From NCBI GenBank assembly GCA_947495035.1, contig CANLXI010000007.1, positions 124,001 to 188,000 on the forward strand: a stretch of 64,000 bases of DNA, in the 5' to 3' direction. The DNA is from an uncultured Granulosicoccus sp. (lineage in GTDB: Bacteria; Pseudomonadota; Gammaproteobacteria; Granulosicoccales; Granulosicoccaceae). The notes under the pieces are model-generated. The model did no database searches, was not told the origin of the DNA, and saw nothing but the letters and a program-made list of their open reading frames with translations. A program made the position numbers and the translations under genes. Positions 25,624 through 32,822 of this stretch are shown in pieces. Each line of letters opens with the position of its first letter. Within the stretch, counting starts at the first letter, position 1.

Positions 25624-25654
25624 TTGTGGTGCGCTTCATGCGCTTTTGTGGTGC
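25624..25654. repeat. Paired 9-bp direct repeat upstream of urtA and downstream of glmS
   Basis: TTGTGGTGC occurs at 25624-25632 and again at 25646-25654, a 22-bp spacing equal to about two helical turns. GCGC arms around TTCAT lie between the copies. The copies lie about 150 bp upstream of urtA and 35 bp beyond the glmS stop. A regulator site for urtA is possible; I cannot match it to a known consensus. Confidence 0.45.
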
Positions 25655-25659
25655 CTTTC

Positions 25660-25725
25660 GGTATGGGTGTTGACTTGCAGTATTGTGCTATTCGACGGTG
25701 ACACTCTTGGCCAGGTTGCGCGGCT
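25660..25725 (-). other. Putative Tn7 attachment sequence at the end of glmS
   Basis: The last codons of glmS encode the conserved PRNLAKSVTVE that TnsD recognises through its DNA in Tn7 targeting; insertion normally occurs about 25 bp beyond the stop. No transposon is inserted here. The call rests on known biology of attTn7 and on conservation of the coding sequence. Confidence 0.45.
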
Positions 25726-27508
25726 GGTCGATATCGCGTTCCATCAGAACGGCACTGTGATAGGCCAGCAGCTGCAGGGCAATGCCGGCGATGACGGGTT
25801 GCAGTAATGGTTCGACCTGAGGAATGTGAATCACCTCGTCACTGAGTTCGCGAATGCGGGGGTGGTCGGCGTCGGTCACGGCGATGACCGGAGCCCCTCG
25901 AGTGCGAATTTCCTCCAGCGTCGACAGCGACTTGTGCAGCAGTTCATCGTTGGGCAACATGACGATACAGGGTGTGTGACTGCTGATCAGGGCGAGGGGG
26001 CCATGCTTGAGTTCCGACGATGGATAGGCTTCGGCATGGATATAGGAAATCTCCTTGAGCTTCTGGGCACCCTCGAGTGCCACCGGGTAGGCACTTGTGC
26101 GGCCGAGGAAGAAGGCGCTGTGGGCAGTCACCAGCATGGGGGCCAGGCTGGCAATGGCGGGTTCCAGTGCCAGTGTTTCGCGGACCTTGTCAGGCAGACC
26201 CTGCAGGGCTTCGACCAGTGCATTGCCGCGCTGTGGTGAGACATCGCGCAGGCGACCCAGCATCAGGGCCAGCAGGGCAAAGACCGTCAGCATGCTGGTG
26301 TAGGCCTTGGTGGAGGCTACCGATACTTCAGGCCCGGCGTGCATGTAGATGCCACCATCGACTTCCCGCGCGATGGTGCTGCCGACACTGTTGACGATCC
26401 CCAGTACATGGCCACCCTTGCGACGAATCTCGCGCAAGGCGGCCAGCGTGTCGAAGGTTTCGCCGGACTGGCTGACGGCAATATAGAGCGTCTCCGGTTC
26501 CACGACCGGGTTGCGGTAGCGGAATTCGGCGGCCGCCTCGGCGCTGACCGGCAGGCGCGCCAGTTGCTCGATCATGTGCGCACCCGACATGCCGGCATAG
26601 AAGGCCGAACCGCAGCCGAGGATCTTGATGCGGCGGATATTGAGCAGTTCACGTGGCGCCAGATTGAGGCCGCCCAGATGCGCCGTGGAGAAGCGTGTGT
26701 CCAGGCGTCCACTGAGCGTGCGTTCCACCACGTCGGCCTGGTCGCGGATTTCCCGGTGCAGATAATGTGCATAGCCCCCCTTGTCATAGTCGGCCAGCAC
26801 ACCACTGAGCTGCGTCGTGTTCTTCTGGCTCGGGCGGGCATCCAGGGTCGTCACCTGAAAGCCACGGGGTGTCATTTCCGCGACCTCGCCATCATCCAGA
26901 TGCACGATCTCGCGTGTATGTCTTGCCAGTGCCGACATGTCGGAGGCGGCCAGCATCTCGCCGTCACCGATCCCCAGAATCACCGGGCTACCCAGTCGCG
27001 CCACGACGACGGTGTCCGGTGCCTCTCGATCGATGGCGGCCAGACCATAGGTTCCCTGGATACGCGGCAGCACGGTGCGCATGGCGTCGATCAGCGAGCC
27101 GTCGAATGCGCCCAGCAGATGGGCCAGTACTTCGCTGTCGGTCTCCGAGCTGAAACTGACGCCCTCGGCCATCAGTTGCGCGCGCAGCACATCGGCGTTC
27201 TCGATGATGCCGTTGTGGGCGACAGCGATTCGCAGCTCACTGTCCGTGTGCGGGTGTGCGTTTTCGTCCGTTGGAGCACCGTGAGTGGCCCAGCGGGTAT
27301 GGCCGATGCCGCATTGTCCGGCGGTGGTTTCCGGCAAGCGCTGACGGAGAATGGATATCTTGCCGGCAGCCTTCCAGCAGCGGATCCGTTTGCGGTGCAG
27401 CAGCGCAATGCCGGCCGAGTCGTAACCGCGATACTCCAGCCGGTGCAGACCGTCCAGAAGGATAGGGGCGGCTTCCTGGCTGCCGGTATAAGCGATGATT
27501 CCGCACAT
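25688..27508 (-). CDS. glmS: Glutamine--fructose-6-phosphate aminotransferase (isomerizing) GlmS
   Basis: A protein of 606 residues. Met is followed directly by the nucleophile Cys of the class II glutaminase domain (MCGIIAYTG). HTRWATHGAPT and HNGIIENADVLR complete the glutamine site. Two SIS isomerase domains follow (GCGSAFYAGM, SQSGETFDTLAALR, SVASTKAYTSML) and the terminus is LAKSVTVE. It makes glucosamine-6-phosphate, the first step toward UDP-GlcNAc for peptidoglycan and LPS. No glmU is next to it here, unlike in enterics. Start certain because Cys must follow Met. Confidence 0.98.
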   Translation of the reverse strand: MCGIIAYTGSQEAAPILLDGLHRLEYRGYDSAGIALLHRKRIRCWKAAGKISILRQRLPETTAGQCGIGHTRWATHGAPTDENAHPHTDSELRIAVAHNGIIENADVLRAQLMAEGVSFSSETDSEVLAHLLGAFDGSLIDAMRTVLPRIQGTYGLAAIDREAPDTVVVARLGSPVILGIGDGEMLAASDMSALARHTREIVHLDDGEVAEMTPRGFQVTTLDARPSQKNTTQLSGVLADYDKGGYAHYLHREIRDQADVVERTLSGRLDTRFSTAHLGGLNLAPRELLNIRRIKILGCGSAFYAGMSGAHMIEQLARLPVSAEAAAEFRYRNPVVEPETLYIAVSQSGETFDTLAALREIRRKGGHVLGIVNSVGSTIAREVDGGIYMHAGPEVSVASTKAYTSMLTVFALLALMLGRLRDVSPQRGNALVEALQGLPDKVRETLALEPAIASLAPMLVTAHSAFFLGRTSAYPVALEGAQKLKEISYIHAEAYPSSELKHGPLALISSHTPCIVMLPNDELLHKSLSTLEEIRTRGAPVIAVTDADHPRIRELSDEVIHIPQVEPLLQPVIAGIALQLLAYHSAVLMERDIDQPRNLAKSVTVE

Positions 27509-27558
27509 AGCGAGTGTCTTTGCCTGTTGAAAGGGAGTCGGTGGTGTGTGGGTCGTGC

Positions 27559-27843
27559 TCAGCCGTAGATGGTGCGCCGGATCTGGCGCTCTGTCAGCGG
27601 GTCGAGTTTGAAGCGTCGATGTTCGAGTTCAGCCGCGATCATCTGATAGATCTGCGCGTTCGCCAGTCCTGCCTTCTGCAGTTCATAATGGCGGCGCTGG
27701 ATGAATGCGGCGCTGGACTCATCGTAGAAGGCCAGCACTTCCTCGATCAGGCGGGTGGCCTGTGTCGGTGTCAGGTCGTTCTGCCGGCACAGGTGATCAA
27801 CCAGTTCAGCGGGTACAGGGGGGGAGATCATGTCGCGCATCAT
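27559..27843 (-). CDS. Small conserved-looking helical protein upstream of glmS
   Basis: A protein of 94 residues, rich in predicted helix (ATRLIEEVLAFYDESSAAFI, RRHYELQKAGLANAQIYQMI, LTERQIRRTIYG), with a basic C-terminus. I do not recognise a family. The helix-turn pattern ANAQIYQMIAAEL near residues 60-72 could suggest nucleic-acid binding. It lies 50 bp upstream of glmS on the same strand, so cotranscription is possible. ATG 27843 is followed by a second Met; Met 5 is an alternative. No clear ribosome binding site is seen. Confidence 0.6.
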   Translation of the reverse strand: MMRDMISPPVPAELVDHLCRQNDLTPTQATRLIEEVLAFYDESSAAFIQRRHYELQKAGLANAQIYQMIAAELEHRRFKLDPLTERQIRRTIYG

Positions 27844-27893
27844 CTTGAATGCGTGGAGTGAAGTCCAATATTATGCCCGTTGCCGGGCAGGAA

Positions 27894-28538
27894 ATGAAGA
27901 AAGCATCGATGATGAGAGATCTGTTCGCCTCAGACACCGTGGACATCTGTCCCGGCATGGTGTTGCTTCGGCAGTTTGTCGATACGGCCGAGCTGCAGCC
28001 GGAGCTCGAGTCGATCCTGACGGTCTCACCGCTGCGTCGCATGCAGACGAGTCGCGGCTTCTACCTGTCTGTGCAGAGCAGCAATTGCGGGCAGTTGGGC
28101 TGGGTATCGGACAGGCAGGGCTATCGCTACAGCACGCTGGATCCGCTGACAGGCCAATCCTGGCCGGCGATGCCAAAGGCCTTTCGAGCGCTGGCGCAGC
28201 ACGCTGCCGAGTGCGCGGGGTTTCCGGGTTTCATGCCGGATGGTTGCCTGATCAACCAGTATCAGCCGGGAGCTCAGATGGGTGCGCATCAGGATCGGGA
28301 CGAGGCTGATGCAGACGCCCCCATCGTTTCCGTGTCGATGGGTATAGATGCACGCTTTTTCGTGACGGGACCCGAACGACGCGGCCGCTCAAGCGCTGTA
28401 GACTTGAGTGATGGTGATGTCGTCGTATTCGGTGGGCCGGCGCGTCATCACTATCATGGTGTGAGAAAACTGAAGTTTTCCGAACATCCGCGCTTTGGTG
28501 CGGTGCGCTGGAATCTGACCTTTCGCAAGGCAGGCTGA
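27894..28538 (+). CDS. alkB: AlkB-like Fe(II)/2-oxoglutarate-dependent DNA repair dioxygenase
   Basis: About 214 residues, matching E. coli AlkB (216). The iron ligands are visible as HQDRDE (HxD) and the later His in ARHHYHGV; the 2-oxoglutarate Arg residues are in the final RWNLTFR. LINQYQPGAQMGAHQD and PIVSVSMGIDARFF are AlkB blocks, and WPAMPKAFRAL is the substrate-lid region. AlkB removes methyl groups from 1-meA and 3-meC in single-stranded DNA and RNA. Starts at 27873, 27894 and 27909 are all possible; 27894 gives normal length. It diverges from the small helical gene. Confidence 0.92.
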   Translation: MKKASMMRDLFASDTVDICPGMVLLRQFVDTAELQPELESILTVSPLRRMQTSRGFYLSVQSSNCGQLGWVSDRQGYRYSTLDPLTGQSWPAMPKAFRALAQHAAECAGFPGFMPDGCLINQYQPGAQMGAHQDRDEADADAPIVSVSMGIDARFFVTGPERRGRSSAVDLSDGDVVVFGGPARHHYHGVRKLKFSEHPRFGAVRWNLTFRKAG

Positions 28539-28592
28539 TGGCAGGATGGACAGGTGACAGAGGGCATGGTGAAGGCAGAGGAAGGTAGTCGG

Positions 28593-29387
28593 ATGCGGCA
28601 GGTAATGGCCGGTGCACCGTTGCTCGTGCACCGTGTAGCTGTTGCCGTGTGGCTGCTCGGCGCTGTCATCGTTCTCGGACAGCTGCCCTCGGTTGCTGCA
28701 GCGACGCTGGAAGCATTGCCGGATCAGGTGCTGGAGCCCGGCCAGCAGTTGCAGCTGCCGCTGCAGATTCGCCAGGAACAGGGCCCTCGCATCGAGATCA
28801 GTCTGGGGGTCTCCCCGCCAGGGGCGAGTCTGGAGCTGCAGGATGACGGACAGTTGCAGCTGCAGTGGCAGCCAGGACCGGATATGCCGCCGGAGACCAT
28901 GGTCGAACTGCTGGTACGCGATGTGGATTCCAATGTGTACCTGGATAGCGTGTTTGTCGTGATCCGGCGACCCGATGTCAATCCGCGACCGGATGGCGGG
29001 CCTGGTACCGGCGTGATGGCGCCAGAACCGTCTACCGAAGTATTGCCGGATGGCTCGCTCGATGCGCCGGTGCTGGACGTTCTGCCCAATCAGGTGGTCA
29101 GCGCTGGTCGAACCGTCACATTGAAGGTCTTTGCGAGTCTGCCCGGTGAGTTCGATCCGGTACTGCAGATTGATCGACTGCCACGCAATGCCAGTTTCGA
29201 GGCCAATGAAGAGGGCGGGCGCACGTTTCGCTGGGAAACCGGGGACAACGACCAGGGCGAGCATCTGTTTCGTTTCACGGCATTCAATCCACGTGCGCCC
29301 GAGCAGCGCTCCGTACAGGAAGTACTGATGGTGGTGGGTGATCCGTCATTGAAAGTGACCTTGCCTCAACCGACGCCGAGCGATTAG
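28593..29387 (+). CDS. Exported protein with two putative Ig/cadherin-like domains
   Basis: A protein of 264 residues. A hydrophobic signal (VAVAVWLLGAVIVLGQLPSVAAA) is followed by two similar modules. One starts LEALPDQVLEPGQQLQLPLQ, the other LDVLPNQVVSAGRTVTLKVF. Each is about 90 residues and typical of Ig-like/cadherin-like repeats that open with 'L..Lp.Q.v..G..v.l.v'. A Pro/Gly/Asp-rich linker (RPDVNPRPDGGPGTG) joins them. ATG 28593 is chosen because AGGAAGG lies upstream. No enzyme motif or anchor is present, so it is likely a periplasmic or surface binding protein of unknown role. Confidence 0.75.
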   Translation: MRQVMAGAPLLVHRVAVAVWLLGAVIVLGQLPSVAAATLEALPDQVLEPGQQLQLPLQIRQEQGPRIEISLGVSPPGASLELQDDGQLQLQWQPGPDMPPETMVELLVRDVDSNVYLDSVFVVIRRPDVNPRPDGGPGTGVMAPEPSTEVLPDGSLDAPVLDVLPNQVVSAGRTVTLKVFASLPGEFDPVLQIDRLPRNASFEANEEGGRTFRWETGDNDQGEHLFRFTAFNPRAPEQRSVQEVLMVVGDPSLKVTLPQPTPSD

Positions 29388-29453
29388 GCCGTGGCCTGAG
29401 GGGTTGTCATTGGTGTAAGCTGCAGTACCGTGCATGGCAGAACCTGAAAACCC

Positions 29454-30368
29454 TTGGAGCGTTTCGACAAGCAGTCTGACAACGTCAAGGGTGCGCTGAT
29501 CCTGATGCTGGCAGCCTTCGGCTTTTCCATGATGGTGACGATGATCAAGCTGGCTGGCCAGCACCTGCCGGTGGCCCAGATCCTGTTCGTGAGACAGCTG
29601 GGCATGACACTGATGCTGGGGCCGGTGCTGTTCAAATCCTTTCCCGGGGCGTTTCACACAGGGCAACTGCCGTTGCAATTTGCCCGGATTGCGTTGGCAC
29701 TCGTTGCCATGAGCTGCGGGTTCACTGCCGTGATTCACATGCCTCTGGCCGAGGCGACGGCCATCGCCTTTGCCAAGAGTTTCTTCGTCACGATCTTCGC
29801 GGTTCTCATTCTCAAGGAAGTGGTCGGTCTGTATCGCTGGAGCGCGGTGATCGTGGGCTTTCTCGGCGTCATGGTCATGCTCAGACCCGGCGCCGAAGGT
29901 TTCAGCATCTACGGGGTGATGGCTCTGGTCGGTGCGGCCTGCGCCGGGCTGGTCATGGTGATCATACGGCTGCTGTCGCGTACGGATCCGCCCAGCACCA
30001 TCCTCGCTTTTCAGGCCATCGGCGTGGGACTTGTCATGGCCATTCCCGCCTTCATCCAGTGGGTACCACCTACACCCGGCGAATGGGCCTTGCTGGCAGG
30101 TATCGGCGTGGTGTCCTATTATTCCCAGAAGGCCAATATCTACGCCTTCTCCTATGGAGAGGCCTCGCTGCTGGCTTCGCTGGATTATGTGCGTCTGATC
30201 TACGCGACCCTGTTTGGCTGGCTGCTGTTCAGCGAATTGCCTGGCGTCAGCACCTGGGTCGGGGCAGGCATCATCGTGACTGCCTCCATCTATACGGTGC
30301 ATCGCGAGTCCCGGCGCAAGCAGCATCTGGCCAGTGGGCCAAGTGGGCGTGGCTTCAGCAGCCATTAG
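29454..30368 (+). CDS. DMT-family transporter (two EamA domains)
   Basis: A protein of 304 residues with ten hydrophobic segments arranged as two EamA repeats. The first contains KGALILMLAAFGFSMMVTMI and MPLAEATAIAFAKSFFVTIF, the second GVMALVGAACAGLVMVIIRL and GEASLLASLDYVRLIYATLF. Such 10-TMS proteins export amino acids, nucleosides or other metabolites; the substrate cannot be deduced. Translation appears to start at TTG 29454 (MERFDKQSDN); no upstream ATG is in frame. Confidence 0.9.
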   Translation: MERFDKQSDNVKGALILMLAAFGFSMMVTMIKLAGQHLPVAQILFVRQLGMTLMLGPVLFKSFPGAFHTGQLPLQFARIALALVAMSCGFTAVIHMPLAEATAIAFAKSFFVTIFAVLILKEVVGLYRWSAVIVGFLGVMVMLRPGAEGFSIYGVMALVGAACAGLVMVIIRLLSRTDPPSTILAFQAIGVGLVMAIPAFIQWVPPTPGEWALLAGIGVVSYYSQKANIYAFSYGEASLLASLDYVRLIYATLFGWLLFSELPGVSTWVGAGIIVTASIYTVHRESRRKQHLASGPSGRGFSSH

Positions 30369-30404
30369 TCGGTCAGGGTGTCTGTCACGGGGTCAATCAG
30401 GAGA

Positions 30405-31364
30405 ATGTTCATCGATTCGCGCATGAAGCCGGTTGTGCAAGACCGACGCCGGTGTCGACTGTCATCGCTGACGGTGCTGTTGCCATGCCTCATGGTGCCC
30501 TTGATGTCGCCGCCGGCAGGCCATGCCGTTGACAGGGACGCTGTCGAACGTGTCAAGCCCGTCAAGCCCGATGAGACCATTGAGACCGTTGAATCCGCTG
30601 AATCCGCTGAACCCGTCGAACCCGTCGAGCCAGTTGAATTGCCGTTGGCACATGTCGAGCTGTCCGGTCCGCCATCAGAGGACTGCGTGATCCTGCTGCA
30701 TGGCCTGGCGCGTACCGCCTCGTCCATGGAGTCGATGGCCGACGCATTGAACGGGGCGGGCTATCGAGTGGCCAATGTCGATTATCCGTCTCGGCATCAC
30801 CGCATTCAGCTGCTGTCCGACCTGGCGATTCCTGCCGGTGTCGAGGCCTGTGGGCAAGCCGGAGCTTCGCGGCTGCAAATGGTGACCCATTCGCTGGGCG
30901 GCATTCTGGTGCGTGATTACCTGAGTCGTCATCGGCTGAAATCACTGCAGCGTGTGGTCATGCTGGCGCCGCCGAATCATGGCAGTGCCGTGGTGGACAA
31001 TCTGCAGGGAGTGCCCGGGTTTCACTGGTTGAACGGCCCGGCCATTCAGCAACTGGGAACCGATGCCCATAGCCTGCCGTTGCAACTGGGACCGGCGACG
31101 GTCGATACGGCCGTCATCGCCGGAAGCCGATCGGTGAATCTGTATCTGTCAACATTCCTGGAAAATCCGGACGATGGCAAGGTGTCCGTGGCCAGTGCCC
31201 GGCTCGACGGCATGTGCGCCATGCTGGTTCTGACGGTATCTCACCCGTTCATCATGAGTGATGCAGAGACCATCGAGCAGGTGCTGAGCTATCTGGCTGA
31301 CGGTCGCTTCACGGCAAGCCATGCCGAGTATCCGGACTGTCGTTTTCGTCGGCCGAATGGATGA
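30405..31364 (+). CDS. Exported lipase-like alpha/beta hydrolase with Glu/Pro repeat linker
   Basis: About 319 residues. A signal peptide (LTVLLPCLMVPLMSPPAGHA) leads to a low-complexity linker of Val/Lys-Pro then Glu-Ser-Ala/Glu-Pro-Val triplets, then an alpha/beta hydrolase domain. VILLHGLARTASSM gives the oxyanion loop, THSLGG the nucleophile Ser (about 163) and SHPFIM the likely catalytic His near 280. The order matches small bacterial esterases/triacylglycerol lipases of the PGAP1/lipase_2 type. The start is uncertain: GTG 30378, ATG 30405 and ATG 30423 are all in frame; the Arg-rich stretch after 30423 could serve as the n-region. Confidence 0.8.
   Translation: MFIDSRMKPVVQDRRRCRLSSLTVLLPCLMVPLMSPPAGHAVDRDAVERVKPVKPDETIETVESAESAEPVEPVEPVELPLAHVELSGPPSEDCVILLHGLARTASSMESMADALNGAGYRVANVDYPSRHHRIQLLSDLAIPAGVEACGQAGASRLQMVTHSLGGILVRDYLSRHRLKSLQRVVMLAPPNHGSAVVDNLQGVPGFHWLNGPAIQQLGTDAHSLPLQLGPATVDTAVIAGSRSVNLYLSTFLENPDDGKVSVASARLDGMCAMLVLTVSHPFIMSDAETIEQVLSYLADGRFTASHAEYPDCRFRRPNG
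30550..30641 (+). repeat. Degenerate 9-bp/6-bp in-frame repeat in the lipase linker
   Basis: Codons repeat as GTCAAGCCC twice, then GAGACC units, then GAATCCGCT twice and GAACCCGTC-type units three times, giving VKPVKP and ESAESAEPVEPVEPVE. This is a third in-frame short tandem array in the window. Confidence 0.75.
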
Positions 31365-31455
31365 CTCTTGCTATGACGCTCATGAACCACTCAACCGATT
31401 GTGCCGGGAACGGCGATCGACGAACCGATGAGGCCTGTGCCCATCCTGATCCGGA

Positions 31456-32817
31456 ATGCAAGAGATGAACATGCGAGACGATGAAGACGACCTGTTTGCC
31501 GACGGTATCCAACCCTGGGCCAGGCAGGTGCGTAGTGGCAGCTTGAGTTTCCGCAAGACCGTCGAGATCTGCCTGCAGCGTGTCAATGACAACGCGATGT
31601 TGAATGCCTTCGAGTGTCTGGATGCCGAGCGCGCGCTGGCGACAGCTGCCGCGCTGGATGCCCTGTTGGCCAGTGGCACGGACCTGGGACCCTTGATGGG
31701 CTTGCCGATGGGCGTCAAGGACATCATGGCCGTGGAGGGGCTGCCAACCACGAATGGCTCGAATGCCGACACCGCCGAGCTGACCGGTGCCGAAGGCAGC
31801 CTGATCCGGCGTCTGCGGCGAGCGGGCATGATTCCCCTCGGGAAGACCCGCACGGTGGAATTCGCACTCGGTGCCACCGGCCTGAACAGCTCCAGAGGCA
31901 CGCCCTGGAACCCGGTTGATCGACAGGTTCACCGGATCCCGGGGGGCTCCTCCAGTGGTTCAGCCGTGGCCACAGCCTGCGGCATGGTGGGATTGGGGCT
32001 GGGGTCGGATACGGGCGGTTCAATACGCATTCCGGCCTGTCTCACCGGCATTGTCGGTTACAAGAGCTCTGTCGGTATCTGGCCACTGGACGGGATCTTT
32101 CCGCTGTCGTCGTCACTGGATTCCGCCGGTCCTCTGTGTCGAACCGTCGCGGATGCCGTTCTTCTGCATACGTTGCTGAGCGGGGAGGCGGTCAGTGCAA
32201 GAGCGGGTGTCAGTGGCTTGCGACTGGGGATCGTCGAGGAGTTGTTTCAGGACGATCTGGACCCGCAGGTGGCCGAGGACTTCGAACGCGTCTGTCAGCT
32301 ACTGGAGCGTCATGGTGCCAGGCGGGTAAAGCTGTCGTTTCCGGAGGTGCATGAGCGGGTACCCCTGTTCAGTGCCATCGTGCCTGCCGAACTGATCAAC
32401 ACGCTGACCCCCGAGCGCTTCCAGGCCATCCGCCAGGGCGTGGATGCCGTCACGGTCAGTCGGGCAGAAGCCGGCCTGGCGACGCGGGCCCATGAATATG
32501 TCGGCGCTCAGCAACGGCGTCGTCAGTTGGTCGACAAGGCCCGTGCAACCTTCGATCAGGTGGACCTGTGGCTGTCTCCCACCTGTCCGTTCCTGCCGAT
32601 GCCCGTGGCCGACCTGCAGCAGACGGCAGGCCATGAAAGGGCCATGCTGGCATCGCGCAATACCCAGCCCGGCAATCTGCTGGACATGTGTGGTCTGAGC
32701 CTGCCGATGCATGGGGACACCTTGCCGACCGGTCTGCAGCTGACCATGCCGCTGAATCAGGATGCGCGCCTGCTGTCGGTGGGCTTGGCCGTCGAACGCG
32801 TGTTGCGTGACGGCTGA
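31456..32817 (+). CDS. Amidase-signature (AS) family hydrolase
   Basis: A protein of 453 residues. The Ser-cis-Ser-Lys triad is visible: Lys about 88 in GLPMGVKDIM, cis-Ser about 165 in PGGSSSGSAVA and nucleophile Ser about 189 in SDTGGSIRIPA. The family includes GatA and many amide hydrolases. No gatB/C partners are near, and the sequence lacks GatA hallmarks, so a catabolic amidase or biosynthetic hydrolase is likelier. It is followed, on the opposite strand, by a DMFase-like gene and then an oligopeptide ABC transporter. ATG 31465 is an alternative start. Confidence 0.88.
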   Translation: MQEMNMRDDEDDLFADGIQPWARQVRSGSLSFRKTVEICLQRVNDNAMLNAFECLDAERALATAAALDALLASGTDLGPLMGLPMGVKDIMAVEGLPTTNGSNADTAELTGAEGSLIRRLRRAGMIPLGKTRTVEFALGATGLNSSRGTPWNPVDRQVHRIPGGSSSGSAVATACGMVGLGLGSDTGGSIRIPACLTGIVGYKSSVGIWPLDGIFPLSSSLDSAGPLCRTVADAVLLHTLLSGEAVSARAGVSGLRLGIVEELFQDDLDPQVAEDFERVCQLLERHGARRVKLSFPEVHERVPLFSAIVPAELINTLTPERFQAIRQGVDAVTVSRAEAGLATRAHEYVGAQQRRRQLVDKARATFDQVDLWLSPTCPFLPMPVADLQQTAGHERAMLASRNTQPGNLLDMCGLSLPMHGDTLPTGLQLTMPLNQDARLLSVGLAVERVLRDG

Positions 32818-32822
32818 GCAGC

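Noticed and set aside
26339..27568. 409-codon frame antisense to glmS
   Set aside because: Shadow of the highly conserved glmS frame.
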